A stretch of 64,000 nt of DNA from Pseudomonas sp. B21-015 (GCF_024749285.1 NZ_CP087196.1:5270001-5334000); one strand, 5' to 3'. Positions 1-10,688 are shown, counted from the first letter of the stretch. Program-made: numbers and translations. Notes: generated from the letters alone by a model not told the origin.

Positions 1-513
1 GCGACGGACCAGCTGCAAATTCACTGCGCCCCAGCCGGAGGTTGGCTCGCCATCGATGGCAACAATTTCCTGACCCGGACTCAAACCGGCCTTGGCGGCA
101 ATACTGCCGGACTCAACCGCGCCGATAACCGGGCGCACCTGCTCGCTGCCGAGCATTGCCAACGCCCAGAAAAACACCATCGCCAATAGAAAGTTGGCGA
201 TCGGACCGGCTGCCACGATAGCAATGCGCTGGCGGACGGACTTGCGATTGAAGGCTTGATCGAGCTGATCGGCCGGGACCTCGCCCTCGCGCTCGTCGAG
301 CATTTTCACGTAGCCACCCAGCGGAATGGCGGCGACCACGAACTCAGTGCCCTTGCTGTCGTGCCAGCGCAGCAGCGGCATGCCGAAGCCCACAGAGAAA
401 CGCAGCACTTTGACCCCGCAGCGACGCGCGACCCAGAAATGGCCGAACTCGTGGAAGGTGACCAGCACGCCCAGCGCTACCAGGGTGCCGACAATCATAT
501 AGAGCGCGCTCAT
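1..513 (-). CDS. rseP: RseP site-2 zinc metalloprotease, N-terminal part (cut by window edge)
   Basis: Intramembrane zinc protease that cleaves the anti-sigma factor RseA (MucA in pseudomonads) after the first cut and so releases the envelope-stress sigma factor. About 171 N-terminal residues are present and the gene runs off the left edge. The HEFGH zinc motif lies at residues 21-25 inside the first membrane helix. The start of a PDZ domain (GLSPGQEIVAIDGEP) is visible near the truncated end. It follows dxr in the same direction after about 50 bp, the usual end of the rpsB-to-rseP cluster. Family assignment is secure; the C-terminal half cannot be seen. Confidence 0.95.
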   Translation of the reverse strand, partial: MSALYMIVGTLVALGVLVTFHEFGHFWVARRCGVKVLRFSVGFGMPLLRWHDSKGTEFVVAAIPLGGYVKMLDEREGEVPADQLDQAFNRKSVRQRIAIVAAGPIANFLLAMVFFWALAMLGSEQVRPVIGAVESGSIAAKAGLSPGQEIVAIDGEPTSGWGAVNLQLVRR

Positions 514-565
514 CTACTTTCTCCGCAATCCTATCAGTGCTGCATGGGGCGACGTATTGCAGCAC

Positions 566-1756
566 TTATCGCCCGTGACGACTCAGCCATTGCCCGGCCA
601 GTACCCGTGCCTTCGCATCGGCCGTAAACACTGCCTCGAGATCATCTACCGCAACCACAGGCTCGAGGCTCAACACTTCCTCGATGATACTCGCGATTTC
701 CAGATAGCGAACCCGTCCGTCGAGAAAGGCCGCCACAGCCACTTCATTCGCCGCATTGAGCATGGCCGGCGCACTGTTGCCGGCCTCGGCGGCCTGACGC
801 GCAAGGCGCAGGCAAGGGAAACGCTCTTCATCGGGCGCCTGGAAGTCCAGGCGAGCGATGGCGAACAGGTCCAGGGGTGCAACACCCGAGTCGATCCGCT
901 CTGGCCAGGCCAGGGCATTGGCGATCGGCGTGCGCATGTCCGGATTGCCCAACTGCGCCAGTACCGAACCATCGATGTAGTCGACCAGCGAATGAATCAC
1001 GCTCTGCGGGTGAATCACCACTTCGACCTGAGAAGGCGTAGCGTCGAACAGCCAGCAGGCTTCTATCAGCTCGAGCCCCTTGTTCATCATGCTGGCCGAA
1101 TCCACCGATATCTTGCGCCCCATGGACCAGTTCGGGTGGGCACACGCTTGCTCAGGGGAAACATGCGCCAGTTCGGCCATGGGTGTCTGTCGGAACGGGC
1201 CGCCAGAGGCTGTCAGTAAAATCCGGCGTACACCGACCGCACCCAGTCCACGGGCGAAATCCTGCGGCATGCACTGGAAAATCGCGTTGTGCTCGCTATC
1301 AATCGGCAGCAACACCGAACCGCTTTTACGCACGGCCTGCATAAACAACGCACCGGACATCACCAGTGCTTCTTTATTGGCCAGAAGAATCTTCTTGCCG
1401 GCTTCGACCGCCGCCAGAGTCGGACGCAAGCCTGCCGCACCGACGATGGCCGCCATCACCGCATCGACTTCCGGATCGGAGGCGATCTGGCACAACCCTT
1501 CCTCCCCCACCAGAACGCGGGTCGACAGACCGGCCGCGCGCAAGTCGTCCTGCAAGCCTCGGGCAGCGCCAGCTTCCGGCACGACCGCGAAGCGCGGTGC
1601 ATGACGCACACACAGCGCCAGCAAATCACTCAAGCGAGTGAAACCGCTCAAGGCAAAAACCTGATAGCGCTCGGGATGACGGGCGATGACGTCGAGGGTG
1701 CTCAGACCAATCGAACCGGTCGCCCCCAGCACGGTAATCTGCTGCGGGCGGCTCAC
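566..1756 (-). CDS. dxr: 1-deoxy-D-xylulose 5-phosphate reductoisomerase
   Basis: NADPH-dependent enzyme that converts DXP to 2-C-methyl-D-erythritol 4-phosphate, the committed step of the MEP isoprenoid pathway in the cytosol. The product is 396 residues, the normal length. The nucleotide-binding motif GATGSIG is at residues 11-17 and the catalytic-loop motif DSASMMNKG is in the middle. The chosen GTG start overlaps the cdsA stop (GTGA), which suggests translational coupling; a GTG five codons upstream is also in frame but adds residues the family lacks. It lies between cdsA and rseP, and IspG of the same pathway is encoded at the other end of the window. Confidence 0.96.
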   Translation of the reverse strand: MSRPQQITVLGATGSIGLSTLDVIARHPERYQVFALSGFTRLSDLLALCVRHAPRFAVVPEAGAARGLQDDLRAAGLSTRVLVGEEGLCQIASDPEVDAVMAAIVGAAGLRPTLAAVEAGKKILLANKEALVMSGALFMQAVRKSGSVLLPIDSEHNAIFQCMPQDFARGLGAVGVRRILLTASGGPFRQTPMAELAHVSPEQACAHPNWSMGRKISVDSASMMNKGLELIEACWLFDATPSQVEVVIHPQSVIHSLVDYIDGSVLAQLGNPDMRTPIANALAWPERIDSGVAPLDLFAIARLDFQAPDEERFPCLRLARQAAEAGNSAPAMLNAANEVAVAAFLDGRVRYLEIASIIEEVLSLEPVVAVDDLEAVFTADAKARVLAGQWLSRHGR

Positions 1757-2559
1757 GGCGCCGCCATCCACAGCAGCACGGCGAACACCGGAATCGCCGC
1801 CGTCAGGCTGTCGATGCGGTCCAGCACGCCGCCGTGGCCGGGTAGCAGATTACTGCTGTCCTTGATCCCCGACTGGCGCTTGAACATGCTTTCAGTGAGG
1901 TCGCCGACCACTGAAATGAATACGATAATTGCGGCACCGAACAGCCCCATCAGCATCTGAGCGAAACTCCAGTCCCGCACAAAACCGACGATTGCCGTGA
2001 CCACCAGACTCAGCAGCAAGCCGCCGTAAACGCCTTCCCAGCTCTTGCCTGGGCTGACCTGTGGCGCCAGCTTGCGTTTGCCGAAGGCCCGGCCGGAGAA
2101 GTACGCGCCGATATCAGCACCCCAGACCAGCACCATCACCGCCATGATCTGCCAGTTACCCAGGGCGCCTTGCTTGATCCAGATCAGCCCTTGCCAGGCC
2201 GGCAACAGAATCAACAAACCGATCACCAGTTTGCAAGCTGCACTGGCCCAGTGCTCGCTAGACCGTGGATAGGTCAGCACCAGGTACGTGGCCACGCCCC
2301 ACCAGAGCACCGAAGCGCCCAATACCCAAGGCGCGAGCCCCGGCAGGATGTGCATGACAAACAGAATCAACGCGACCACAGCCGCATAGGCGACACGGAT
2401 CGACTGGGCAGCGAAACCTGCCAGGCGCGCCCATTCCCACGCACCAAGCGTCACCACCAGCCCGATGAACAGCGCAAAACCGGAGCCTTCGAGCAGGAAA
2501 AACCCGCACAGGGCAATCGGCAGCAGGATCAGCGCCGTGATGATTCGTTGTTTAAGCAT
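1753..2559 (-). CDS. cdsA: Phosphatidate cytidylyltransferase (CDP-diacylglycerol synthase)
   Basis: Integral inner-membrane enzyme that makes CDP-diacylglycerol from CTP and phosphatidic acid, the branch point for all phospholipids. The 268-residue protein has about eight hydrophobic segments. It ends with the CDP-alcohol synthase signature: [10 protein letters not shown], then [10 protein letters not shown] near residues 230-255. Its start shares one base with the uppS stop and its stop overlaps the dxr start, so the three genes are tightly coupled. PlsB, which starts the same lipid pathway, is encoded at about 23.1 kb. Confidence 0.96.
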   Translation of the reverse strand: MLKQRIITALILLPIALCGFFLLEGSGFALFIGLVVTLGAWEWARLAGFAAQSIRVAYAAVVALILFVMHILPGLAPWVLGASVLWWGVATYLVLTYPRSSEHWASAACKLVIGLLILLPAWQGLIWIKQGALGNWQIMAVMVLVWGADIGAYFSGRAFGKRKLAPQVSPGKSWEGVYGGLLLSLVVTAIVGFVRDWSFAQMLMGLFGAAIIVFISVVGDLTESMFKRQSGIKDSSNLLPGHGGVLDRIDSLTAAIPVFAVLLWMAAP

Positions 2560-3314
2560 TAAACCCGGGCCCCAGCCTCGACCTGCTCGCTCGTTTTACC
2601 GAAGCGACGCTGGCGAGAAGCGAAATCGGCTAGCGCGTTGCGCATGGCGTCGTGTTTGAAGTCCGGCCAGAACAGGTCGGAGAAGTACAACTCGGCGTAA
2701 GCCAGTTGCCACAGCAGGAAGTTACTGATGCGATGCTCACCACCGGTACGGATGCACAAGTCCGGCAACGGCAGATCACCGGTCGCCAGGCAGGTTTGCA
2801 AAAGTTCGGGGGTAATGTCTTCCGGACGCAGATGCCCGGCCTGAACTTCGCGCGCAAGACGCTGCGCGGCTTGCGCGATATCCCACTGGCCGCCGTAGTT
2901 GGCGGCGATCTGCAGAACAAAGCGGTTGGCGCCGACGGTCATCGCCTCGGCTTCGCGCATGGCGGCCTGAAGCTCCGGGTGAAAACGCGAACGATCGCCA
3001 ATGATGCGCAAACTGATGTTGTTGTCGTTGAGGCGCTTGGCCTCACGACGCAGAGCCTTGAAGAACAGATCCATCAAGGCGCTGACCTCATCGGCAGGGC
3101 GCTGCCAGTTCTCGCTGGAAAAGGCGAACAAGGTGAGTACTTCGACCTTGGCCTCGGCACACACCTCAATCACCGCGCGCACCGCATCCACGCCCGCTTT
3201 ATGCCCGGCGACACCCGGCATAAAGCGTTTCTTCGCCCAGCGATTATTGCCATCCATGATGATCGCGACATGGCGCGGCACCGCGGACGGCGCAGTCTGC
3301 TTGGTCTTATCCAT
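2559..3314 (-). CDS. uppS: Undecaprenyl diphosphate synthase (cis-prenyltransferase)
   Basis: Adds eight isoprene units to farnesyl diphosphate in cis, giving the C55 lipid carrier for peptidoglycan and O-antigen. The protein is 251 residues. The substrate-binding motif IMDGNNRWAKKR has its catalytic Asp at residue 21, and the C-terminal part carries the conserved RTGGEHRISNFLLWQ block. It lies 13 bp after frr and overlaps cdsA by one base. This puts carrier-lipid synthesis in one transcript with phospholipid and isoprenoid steps (cdsA, dxr). Confidence 0.97.
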   Translation of the reverse strand: MDKTKQTAPSAVPRHVAIIMDGNNRWAKKRFMPGVAGHKAGVDAVRAVIEVCAEAKVEVLTLFAFSSENWQRPADEVSALMDLFFKALRREAKRLNDNNISLRIIGDRSRFHPELQAAMREAEAMTVGANRFVLQIAANYGGQWDIAQAAQRLAREVQAGHLRPEDITPELLQTCLATGDLPLPDLCIRTGGEHRISNFLLWQLAYAELYFSDLFWPDFKHDAMRNALADFASRQRRFGKTSEQVEAGARV

Positions 3315-3327
3315 GAAAAAACGACCC

Positions 3328-3885
3328 TTATACGGCCATCAGGTCTTTTTCTTTCTGCTTCACAGCCACTTCGATGTCTGCAATGAACTTGTCGGTCAGC
3401 TTCTGGATATCGTCAGCCGCACGACGCTCTTCGTCTTCACTGATCTCTTTCTCTTTGACCAGATCCTTGTACTGACCCAGTGCATCACGACGGATGTTGC
3501 GCACGGCAACACGGGCGTCTTCAGCGGCATCACGAGCTTGCTTGGTGAAGCCCTTGCGGGTTTCTTCGGTCAGGGCCGGCATGCTGATCAGCAGCAGTTC
3601 ACCGAGGTTGGTCGGATTGAGGTTCAGGCCAGCGCTGCCGATCGCTTTATCCACAGCCCCCAACATGTTGCGCTCAAAGGCAACGACTTGCAGGGTACGA
3701 GCATCTTTAACAGTGATGTTGGCCACTTGCTTGATTGGGGTGTCGGAACCGTAATACGGCACCATCACGCCTTCCAGAATGCTTGGGTGCGCCTGGCCGG
3801 TACGGATACGACCGAAGTTGTGCGCCAGCGATTCCAGGGATTTCTGCATGCGCTCTTGAGCGTCTTTCTTGATTTCGTTGATCAT
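3328..3885 (-). CDS. frr: Ribosome recycling factor
   Basis: Splits the post-termination ribosome together with EF-G. At 185 residues it has the family's exact size. Typical features are the N-terminal [15 protein letters not shown] helix, the [15 protein letters not shown] segment, and a C-terminal helix rich in Lys and Glu ([21 protein letters not shown], here split by the domain hinge). Its ATG overlaps the end of pyrH by 4 bp (ATGA type), so translation is probably coupled. It is part of the conserved rpsB-tsf-pyrH-frr order. Confidence 0.97.
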   Translation of the reverse strand: MINEIKKDAQERMQKSLESLAHNFGRIRTGQAHPSILEGVMVPYYGSDTPIKQVANITVKDARTLQVVAFERNMLGAVDKAIGSAGLNLNPTNLGELLLISMPALTEETRKGFTKQARDAAEDARVAVRNIRRDALGQYKDLVKEKEISEDEERRAADDIQKLTDKFIADIEVAVKQKEKDLMAV

Positions 3886-4625
3886 TGTTGGCCTTCCTCG
3901 ATCAGGGTCCCTTCAGCGCCGCCATGCACGATGTTCAGCAGGGCGCCGGGCTTGTTCATGTTAAATACGCGCAGCGGCATTTTGTGGTCGCGGCACAGAC
4001 AAATGGCCGTCAGATCCATTACACCCAGCTTGCGATCCAGCACTTCATCGTAAGTCAGATGATCGAACTTCTCGGCATGCGGGTCTTTGAACGGGTCAGC
4101 GGTGTAGACGCCATCGACCTTGGTCGCCTTGAGCACGACATCGGCATCGATCTCGATCGCTCGCAGGCAGGCCGCCGAATCCGTAGTAAAGAACGGATTA
4201 CCGGTACCGGCGGCGAAAATCACGACTTCCTTGGCGTTCAGGTGGCGCATGGCTTTGCGGCGATCGTAGTGATCGGTCACACCGACCATGGAAATGGCCG
4301 ACATCACGATGGCCGAGATATTGGCACGTTCCAGCGCATCGCGCATCGCCAGGGCGTTCATCACAGTGGCCAGCATGCCCATGTGGTCGCCAGTCACCCG
4401 ATCCATGCCCGCCGCACTGAGCGCCGCGCCACGGAACAGGTTGCCGCCGCCGATCACCAGACCGACCTGAACACCGATGCCGACCAGTTGGCCAACTTCC
4501 AGTGCCATGCGATCCAGAACTTTGGGGTCGATCCCGAACTCTTCCGAGCCCATCAGGGCCTCGCCGCTAAGCTTGAGTAGAATGCGTTTATAGCGAGCCT
4601 GATAACCACTGCCCTGCTGAGCCAT
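3882..4625 (-). CDS. pyrH: UMP kinase
   Basis: Hexameric bacterial UMP kinase of the amino-acid-kinase fold; makes UDP from UMP and is inhibited by UTP and activated by GTP. The 247-residue protein starts with [12 protein letters not shown] (phosphate-binding Lys and Gly) and has the GGGNLFRG nucleotide loop and the [18 protein letters not shown] segment of the family. A good ribosome-binding site (GGAGAG) precedes the ATG. It is separated from tsf by about 210 bp that contain the tsf terminator and two strong hairpins, so it probably has its own promoter or a regulated leader. Confidence 0.97.
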   Translation of the reverse strand: MAQQGSGYQARYKRILLKLSGEALMGSEEFGIDPKVLDRMALEVGQLVGIGVQVGLVIGGGNLFRGAALSAAGMDRVTGDHMGMLATVMNALAMRDALERANISAIVMSAISMVGVTDHYDRRKAMRHLNAKEVVIFAAGTGNPFFTTDSAACLRAIEIDADVVLKATKVDGVYTADPFKDPHAEKFDHLTYDEVLDRKLGVMDLTAICLCRDHKMPLRVFNMNKPGALLNIVHGGAEGTLIEEGQQ

Positions 4626-4696
4626 TGCGAATCTCTCCTGCGGCGTATTTTAAAAATTCTTTGCGAGCTGTTTACAGCTGGCGCTCACTCTAGCTT

Positions 4697-4742
4697 GGCG
4701 CTGCTTCAGCGCCATCGGAACATGGCTTTGTAAGCCAGTTCC
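4697..4742 (-). promoter_or_regulatory. Two adjacent hairpins in the pyrH 5' leader
   Basis: Two strong inverted repeats lie side by side between tsf and pyrH. At 4697-4713 a 7-bp stem (GGCGCTG/CAGCGCC) has a 3-nt loop. At 4717-4742 an 11-bp stem is broken by one unpaired base (GGAAC a TGGCTT / AAGCCA GTTCC). Neither is followed by a T-run, so these are not plain terminators. A role in pyrH expression or mRNA stability is inference. Confidence 0.45.
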
Positions 4743-4776
4743 AAAAGGAAACCAAATAAAATTGGCAACCCCATCT

Positions 4777-4811
4777 GAAAAGAGGCTGCGCGCGTAAGCG
4801 GGCAGCCTCTT
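4777..4811 (-). terminator. Rho-independent terminator after tsf
   Basis: A 10-bp stem AAGAGGCTGC/GCAGCCTCTT with a loop of about 12 nt lies 24 bp after the tsf stop. In the leftward direction it is followed by TTTTC. Confidence 0.65.
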
Positions 4812-4835
4812 CAGGGCGACAGTTAAAAAACTGTC

Positions 4836-5699
4836 TTATTGCTTGGCGGCAGCCAGCTGTGCAGCAACTTCTTCGGCGAAGTTGTCAACTGGCTTCTCGA
4901 TGCCTTCGCCAACCTTGAAGTAGGTGAAGGAAACGATTTCAGCGCCGGCTTTCTTGGCCAGAGCACCTACGGTGACTTCCGGGTTCATGACGAAAGCCTG
5001 CTCGACCAGACTGGCTTCAGCCAGGAACTTGGTGATACGACCGGCGATCATCTTCTCGACGATTTCAGCTGGCTTGCCTTTCATCTTGCCTTCGTTCAGA
5101 GACAGGAAGACGCCCTTCTCACGCTCGATGGCTTCTGGCGAAACCTGCGATGGCAGCAGGAACTCAGGATTGCTTGCCGCCACGTGCATGGCGATCTCTT
5201 TGGCGAGCTGAACATCACCACCCTTGAGAACAACAGCAACACCGATCTTGTTACCGTGCAGGTAGGTGCCGACAACGTCACCCTCTACGCGCGCCAGGCG
5301 ACGGATGTTGACGTTTTCGCCAACCTTGGCCACCAGGGCTTCACGAGCCGATTCTTGAGCGGCGATCAGCGGAGCTGCGTCGGTCAGTTTTTCAGCGAAG
5401 GCTTTGTCTACGCTGGCAGCAACGAAGTTCTTGAAGTCATCTTGCAGAGCCAGGAAGTCGGTCTGCGAGTTGACTTCCAGCAGCACGGCTGATTTGTCGT
5501 CGGCCTTGATAGCGATCGCGCCTTCAGCAGCAACGTTGCCTGCTTTTTTGGCGGCCTTGATGGCGCCCGAAGCACGCATGTCATCAATGGCTTTTTCGAT
5601 GTCGCCGCCAGCCTTGGTCAAGGCCTTTTTGCAATCCATCATGCCTTCGCCAGTACGCTCGCGCAGTTCTTTGACCAACGCTGCAGTAATCTCTGCCAT
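4836..5699 (-). CDS. tsf: Translation elongation factor Ts
   Basis: Guanine-nucleotide exchange factor for EF-Tu. The 287-residue protein begins MAEITAALVKEL and contains both family signatures: LRERTGEGMMDCKKAL in the N-terminal domain and SQTDFLALQDDF around residue 80, which contacts the EF-Tu Mg site. The start was placed at the ATG preceded by AAGAGGA; an upstream in-frame extension has no similarity to the family. Cotranscribed with rpsB, with an intercistronic hairpin between them. Confidence 0.97.
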   Translation of the reverse strand: MAEITAALVKELRERTGEGMMDCKKALTKAGGDIEKAIDDMRASGAIKAAKKAGNVAAEGAIAIKADDKSAVLLEVNSQTDFLALQDDFKNFVAASVDKAFAEKLTDAAPLIAAQESAREALVAKVGENVNIRRLARVEGDVVGTYLHGNKIGVAVVLKGGDVQLAKEIAMHVAASNPEFLLPSQVSPEAIEREKGVFLSLNEGKMKGKPAEIVEKMIAGRITKFLAEASLVEQAFVMNPEVTVGALAKKAGAEIVSFTYFKVGEGIEKPVDNFAEEVAAQLAAAKQ

Positions 5700-5838
5700 T
5701 TTCAAATTCCTCTTGGATAGGTTTTCAACCATTCCACCCGATCGAACGGGCGTTCAATTCTTCCCGAACCACCCTTGTTAGCCGCTGCACGTTACAGATG
5801 CTGTAGCTGCGCTGCTCACAAATGGTTTTCGAGGTGGC

Positions 5839-5863
5839 AAAAAGGGGGCCAAGCCCCCTTTTT
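5839..5863 (-). terminator. Intercistronic terminator-like hairpin between rpsB and tsf
   Basis: Stem GGGGGC/GCCCCC flanked by A5 and T5. It lies 29 bp after the rpsB stop and, leftward, ends in a T-run. It probably lowers tsf expression relative to rpsB instead of ending all transcription, because tsf has no obvious promoter of its own here. Confidence 0.65.
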
Positions 5864-5891
5864 GCTTACTGAGTCAACGCCAGGGCGTCAA

Positions 5892-6629
5892 TTACTCAGC
5901 TGCTGCTACCGGAGCTTCTTCAACGAACTGCTCGGTGCCGCCAGCAACGTGGTTGCGACCGCGGATTACAGCGTCAGCCATCGAACCCATGTACAGCTGG
6001 ATAGCGCGGATTGCGTCATCGTTGCCTGGGATGATGTAGTCAACGCCTTCCGGGCTGCTGTTGGTATCGACTACGCCGATAACCGGGATGCCCAGCTTGT
6101 TGGCTTCGGTGATCGCGATGCGCTCGTGATCAACGTCGATAACGAACAGAGCGTCTGGCAGACCGCCCATGTCCTTGATACCACCCAGGGAACGATCCAG
6201 CTTCTCAAGATCGCGAGTGCGCATCAGCGCTTCTTTCTTGGTCAGCTTGGCGAAAGTACCGTCTTCGGCTTGCACTTCAAGGTCACGCAGACGCTTGATG
6301 GAAGCACGGATGGTTTTGAAGTTGGTCAGCATGCCGCCCAACCAGCGGTGATCGACGTACGGCGAACCGCAACGTGCTGCTTCTTCAGCAACGATCTTGC
6401 CAGCGGAACGCTTGGTGCCGACGAACAGAATCTTGTTTTTGCCCTGGGCCAGACGCTCTACGAAAGTCAGAGCTTCGTTGAACATTGGCAGGGTTTTTTC
6501 AAGGTTGATGATGTGGATCTTGTTACGCGCGCCGAAAATGTACTTACCCATTTTCGGGTTCCAGTAACGGGTCTGGTGACCGAAGTGCACACCGGCCTTC
6601 AGCATATCGCGCATGTTGACTTGGGACAT
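5892..6629 (-). CDS. rpsB: 30S ribosomal protein S2
   Basis: Late-assembling small-subunit protein at the head-body junction, needed to dock S1. The 245-residue product starts [27 protein letters not shown], here given in parts as the S2 N-terminal signature. It has the second family signature near residue 160, [12 protein letters not shown]. It is the first gene of the leftward operon, preceded by a long leader and a recognisable sigma-70 promoter, and is divergent from map. Confidence 0.97.
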   Translation of the reverse strand: MSQVNMRDMLKAGVHFGHQTRYWNPKMGKYIFGARNKIHIINLEKTLPMFNEALTFVERLAQGKNKILFVGTKRSAGKIVAEEAARCGSPYVDHRWLGGMLTNFKTIRASIKRLRDLEVQAEDGTFAKLTKKEALMRTRDLEKLDRSLGGIKDMGGLPDALFVIDVDHERIAITEANKLGIPVIGVVDTNSSPEGVDYIIPGNDDAIRAIQLYMGSMADAVIRGRNHVAGGTEQFVEEAPVAAAE

Positions 6630-6768
6630 GATAGTTCCTTAATAAGTCGGGTTTGGCCTCCACGTATCCCAATGACCAACCAGCAGCATCAGCTGAAGGC
6701 ACCCAGGTCATCGTGTCGACACGTGTGTGGATTTAAGCTTTCCAGGGTATCCCCGGAAAGCGGCGCAT

Positions 6769-6797
6769 TTTATATCACAAGGCAGAAAAAAACGGAA
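6769..6797 (-). promoter_or_regulatory. Sigma-70 promoter for rpsB-tsf
   Basis: On the minus strand, TTCCGT (-35, 6792-6797), a 17-bp spacer and TATAAA (-10, 6769-6774). This leaves a leader of about 130 nt before rpsB, room for the autogenous control known for S2 operons in other bacteria. Confidence 0.6.
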
Positions 6798-6911
6798 CCC
6801 GGATTCTGAAAAGCCGGTGAATGCTTTTGCCCCCCGCCTTGGAATCTCCCCAGAATGCGCCATCCTATAGAGAGAAGCGATACACAGAGGCTCAGATTTG
6901 CGCTGATCGTC

Positions 6912-6920
6912 TGGTAGAAT
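6912..6920 (+). promoter_or_regulatory. Extended -10 promoter candidate for map
   Basis: TGGTAGAAT (extended -10: TGn plus TAGAAT) lies about 80 bp before the map start. The -35 position (TCAGAT) is poor, so the call rests on the extended -10. Confidence 0.4.
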
Positions 6921-7002
6921 CGCGTTTTTCAGGGCTGCGACATTTGTCTGCGCAATGCCCATTTCGTTTTAGAAGGCGCCATTGAGCGCAGAGAGAGCCT
7001 GT

Positions 7003-7785
7003 ATGACCGTCACCCTCAAAACCCCAGAGGACATCGCAAAAATGCGGATCGCCGGCAAATTGGCCGCCGACGTGCTGGAAATGATTGCCGATTATGTCAA
7101 ACCGGGTGTCACCACCGAAGAGCTGGACCGCATCTGCCACGACTATATCGTCAATGAGCAGAAAGCCATCCCTGCCCCGCTCAACTACAAGGGCTTCCCG
7201 AAGTCGATCTGCACCTCGATCAACCACGTGGTCTGCCACGGCATCCCGAACGAGAAGCCATTGAAAGATGGCGACACCGTGAACATCGACGTCACCGTGA
7301 TCAAGGACGGTTACCACGGCGATACCAGCCGCATGTTCCACGTCGGCACCGTGCCGGTCTGGGCCGAGCGTCTGTCCCAGGTGACTCAGGAATGCATGTA
7401 CAAGGCCATCGAACTGGTCAAACCCGGCTGCCGCCTGGGCGATATCGGTGAAGTGATCCAGAAGCACGCGGAAAAGAACGGCTTCTCGGTGGTTCGCGAG
7501 TTCTGCGGCCATGGCATCGGCAAAGTGTTCCACGAAGAGCCGCAGATCCTGCACTACGGCCGCGCCGGCACCGGCATGGAACTGAAAGCCGGCATGACCT
7601 TTACCATCGAACCGATGATCAACCAGGGCAAGGCCGACACCAAGGTGCTGGGCGACGGCTGGACCGCCATCACCAAGGACCGCAAGCTGTCGGCGCAGTG
7701 GGAACACACCCTGCTGGTGACCGAAACCGGCTACGAGATCTTCACCCTGCGCAGCGACGACACCATCGCGCGCGTTTCGGCCTGA
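7003..7785 (+). CDS. map: Type I methionine aminopeptidase
   Basis: Removes the initiator Met from nascent proteins; a di-metal cytosolic enzyme. The 260-residue product has the full ligand set: Asp in NIDVTV, Asp in GYHGDTSRMF, His in CGHGIGKVFHEEP, Glu in FTIEPMI and Glu in QWEHTLLV. The ATG before TVTLKTPEDI was chosen; an in-frame TTG seven codons upstream has no family support. Divergent from rpsB and followed after 45 bp by glnD, the usual pseudomonad order. Confidence 0.96.
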   Translation: MTVTLKTPEDIAKMRIAGKLAADVLEMIADYVKPGVTTEELDRICHDYIVNEQKAIPAPLNYKGFPKSICTSINHVVCHGIPNEKPLKDGDTVNIDVTVIKDGYHGDTSRMFHVGTVPVWAERLSQVTQECMYKAIELVKPGCRLGDIGEVIQKHAEKNGFSVVREFCGHGIGKVFHEEPQILHYGRAGTGMELKAGMTFTIEPMINQGKADTKVLGDGWTAITKDRKLSAQWEHTLLVTETGYEIFTLRSDDTIARVSA

Positions 7786-7830
7786 TCCCGCCAGTTCCGT
7801 TCCCAGCCTTATAGAAAGGAAAGTCAATCG

Positions 7831-10533
7831 ATGCCGCAGGTGGATCCCGAACTCTTCGACCGCGGCCAGTTCCAGGCTGAACTGGCCCTGAAGGCAAGCC
7901 CTATCGCTGCTTTCAAGAAGGCGATCCGTCAAGCCCGCGAGGTGCTCGACGAGCGGTTTCGCAGCGGCCGGGACATTCGCCGGCTGATCGAGGATCGTGC
8001 CTGGTTCGTCGATAACATCCTGCAAAAGGCCTGGGAACAATTCAACTGGAACTTCGATGCCGACATCGCGCTGGTCGCGGTCGGCGGCTACGGTCGTGGC
8101 GAGCTGCACCCCTACTCCGACATCGACCTGTTGATCCTGCTGGACAGCGCCGATCACGAAATTTTTCGTGATTCCATCGAGCGTTTTCTGACGTTGTTGT
8201 GGGACATTGGCCTGGAAGTCGGCCAGAGCGTGCGCTCGGTAGACGAATGCGCCGAGGAAGCCCGCGCCGACCTGACGGTGATCACCAACCTGATGGAAAG
8301 CCGCACCATTGCCGGCCCCGAGCGCCTGCGCCAGCGCATGCTGGACGTGACCAGCACCGCGCATATGTGGCCCAGTAAGGACTTCTTCCTGGCCAAGCGC
8401 GCCGAGCAGAAGGCCCGCCACCACAAGTACAACGACACCGAATACAACCTGGAACCCAACGTCAAGGGCTCCCCCGGCGGCTTGCGGGATATTCAGACGA
8501 TCCTGTGGGTCGCCCGTCGCGAGTACGGCACTTTGAACCTGCGGGCTCTGGCGGGTGAAGGTTTCCTGGTAGAGAGCGAAAACGCCCTGCTGGCCTCGTC
8601 CCAGGAGTTTTTGTGGAAAGTGCGTTACGCCCTGCACATGCTCGCCGGCCGTTCCGAAGACCGCCTGCTGCTCGATCACCAGCGCACGATTGCCGGGCTG
8701 CTTGGATTCAACGGCGATGACGCCAAGCACGCCATCGAAAACTTCATGCAGCAGTACTACCGGGTGGTGATGAGCATCGCCCAACTCAGCGACCTGATCA
8801 TCCAGCACTTCGAAGAAGTGATCCTGGCCCCCGAAGACGAAGCACCGCCACAGCCTATCAACTCGCGGTTCCAGCTGCACGACGGCTACATCGAGGCGCG
8901 TAGCGACAACGTTTTCCGCCGCACGCCGTTCGCCATGCTTGAGATATTCGTGCTGATGGCCCAGCAGCCGGAGATCAAGGGCGTGCGCGCCGACACCATC
9001 CGTCTGCTGCGCGAGAACCGCCATTTGATCGATGACGACTTCCGCAATGACATCCGCAACACCAGCCTGTTCATCGAGCTGTTCAAGTGCAAGATCGGCA
9101 TCCACCGCAACCTGCGGCGGATGAACCGTTACGGCATCCTTGGGCGTTATCTGCCGGAGTTCGGCTTCATTGTCGGGCAGATGCAGCACGACCTGTTTCA
9201 CATCTATACGGTCGACGCCCACACCCTGAATCTGATCAAGCATCTGCGTAAATTGCAGTACACCCAGGTGTCGGAAAAATTCCCGCTGGCCAGCAAGCTC
9301 ATGGCCAAGCTGCCCAAACCCGAGCTGATCTATCTGGCCGGTCTGTATCACGACATCGGCAAGGGTCGGCATGGCGATCACTCGGAAATCGGCGCAGTGG
9401 ATGCCGAAGCCTTTTGCCAGCGCCACCAGTTGCCGGTCTGGGACAGCCGCCTGATCGTCTGGCTGGTGCAGAACCACCTGATGATGTCGACCACCGCCCA
9501 GCGCAAGGACTTGTCCGACCCGCATGTGATCCACGATTTCGCGCAGATCGTCGGCGATGAAACCCGCCTTGATTATCTGTATGTGCTGACCGTTGCCGAC
9601 ATCAACGCGACCAACCCGTCGCTGTGGAATTCCTGGCGCGCGAGTCTGTTGCGCCAGCTTTACACCGAGACCAAGCGCGCCTTGCGTCGCGGCCTGGAAA
9701 ATCCGGTGGATCGCGAAGAGCAGATCCGTCAGACCCAGAGCGCGGCGCTGGACATCCTGGTACGCGGCGGCACCGACCCGGACGACGTCGAGCAGCTCTG
9801 GGCGCAATTGGGCGATGACTACTTCCTGCGCCACACCGCTGGCGATGTGGCCTGGCACACCGAGGCAATCCTGCAGCAACCGGCCGACGGTGGTCCACTG
9901 GTGCTGATCAAGGAAACCACCCAGCGCGAGTTCGAGGGCGGCACACAGATTTTCATTTACGCACCGGATCAACACGACTTCTTCGCCGTGACCGTGGCCG
10001 CGATGGACCAGCTCAACCTGAACATTCACGACGCCCGGGTCATCACCTCCAGCAGCCAGTTCACCCTCGACACCTATATCGTGCTCGACACCGATGGCGA
10101 CTCGATCGGCGACAACCCGGCGCGGGTCAAGCAGATCCGCGAAGGTCTGACCGAAGCCCTGCGCAATCCGGACGACTACCCAACGATTATTCAGCGCCGA
10201 GTACCGCGCCAACTCAAGCATTTTGCCTTTGCACCACAGGTAACGATCCACAACGACGCCCAGCGTCCGGTGACCGTGCTGGAACTCAGTGCGCCCGACC
10301 GTCCTGGCCTGCTGGCGCGAATCGGCACGATCTTCCTCGAGTTCGACCTGTCGTTGCAGAACGCCAAGATCGCCACCTTGGGTGAACGCGTGGAAGACGT
10401 GTTCTTCATCACCGACGCGAACAATCAGCCGCTGTCCGACCCGTTGCTGTGCAGCCGCTTGCAGGATGCAATCGTCGAACAGCTGAGCGTCAGCCAGGAA
10501 CCCGATATCAAACTGTCGCGCATCAACATCTGA
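7831..10533 (+). CDS. glnD: Bifunctional uridylyltransferase / uridylyl-removing enzyme GlnD
   Basis: Glutamine sensor that uridylylates PII (GlnB/GlnK) when nitrogen is low and removes UMP when it is high. The 900-residue protein shows all domains in order. The nucleotidyltransferase motif [19 protein letters not shown] is at about 85-105. A PII-uridylyltransferase middle domain follows. An HD domain with [15 protein letters not shown] is near 510. Two C-terminal ACT domains (the last starting [15 protein letters not shown]) bind glutamine. An AGAAAGGA ribosome-binding site precedes the ATG. A REP element starts 15 bp after the stop. Confidence 0.97.
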   Translation: MPQVDPELFDRGQFQAELALKASPIAAFKKAIRQAREVLDERFRSGRDIRRLIEDRAWFVDNILQKAWEQFNWNFDADIALVAVGGYGRGELHPYSDIDLLILLDSADHEIFRDSIERFLTLLWDIGLEVGQSVRSVDECAEEARADLTVITNLMESRTIAGPERLRQRMLDVTSTAHMWPSKDFFLAKRAEQKARHHKYNDTEYNLEPNVKGSPGGLRDIQTILWVARREYGTLNLRALAGEGFLVESENALLASSQEFLWKVRYALHMLAGRSEDRLLLDHQRTIAGLLGFNGDDAKHAIENFMQQYYRVVMSIAQLSDLIIQHFEEVILAPEDEAPPQPINSRFQLHDGYIEARSDNVFRRTPFAMLEIFVLMAQQPEIKGVRADTIRLLRENRHLIDDDFRNDIRNTSLFIELFKCKIGIHRNLRRMNRYGILGRYLPEFGFIVGQMQHDLFHIYTVDAHTLNLIKHLRKLQYTQVSEKFPLASKLMAKLPKPELIYLAGLYHDIGKGRHGDHSEIGAVDAEAFCQRHQLPVWDSRLIVWLVQNHLMMSTTAQRKDLSDPHVIHDFAQIVGDETRLDYLYVLTVADINATNPSLWNSWRASLLRQLYTETKRALRRGLENPVDREEQIRQTQSAALDILVRGGTDPDDVEQLWAQLGDDYFLRHTAGDVAWHTEAILQQPADGGPLVLIKETTQREFEGGTQIFIYAPDQHDFFAVTVAAMDQLNLNIHDARVITSSSQFTLDTYIVLDTDGDSIGDNPARVKQIREGLTEALRNPDDYPTIIQRRVPRQLKHFAFAPQVTIHNDAQRPVTVLELSAPDRPGLLARIGTIFLEFDLSLQNAKIATLGERVEDVFFITDANNQPLSDPLLCSRLQDAIVEQLSVSQEPDIKLSRINI

Positions 10534-10548
10534 ACCAACAATTTTCCC

Positions 10549-10673
10549 TGTGGGAGCGGGCTTGTGTGGCGAGGGAGCTTGCTCCCGCTGGGTCGCGAAG
10601 CGGCCCCAAAAGCTTTGCGACTGCTGCGCAGTCGAACGGGAGCAAGCTCCCTCACCACAAGCCCGCTCCCACA
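10549..10673. repeat. Compound REP element
   Basis: Inverted pair of GTGGGAGCGGGCTTG-type ends enclosing a second palindrome (GGCGAGGGAGCTTGCTCCC) and its complement, so one REP type is nested in another. It fills the glnD-dapC gap. Confidence 0.85.
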
Positions 10674-10688
10674 TAAATAGAGGCCCCC

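Noticed and set aside
6892..10674. Very long open frame on the minus strand opposite map and glnD
   Set aside because: It is the antisense reading of two well-supported genes in high-GC DNA, where stop codons are rare. The product has no recognisable motif and its ends lie in a promoter region and a REP element.
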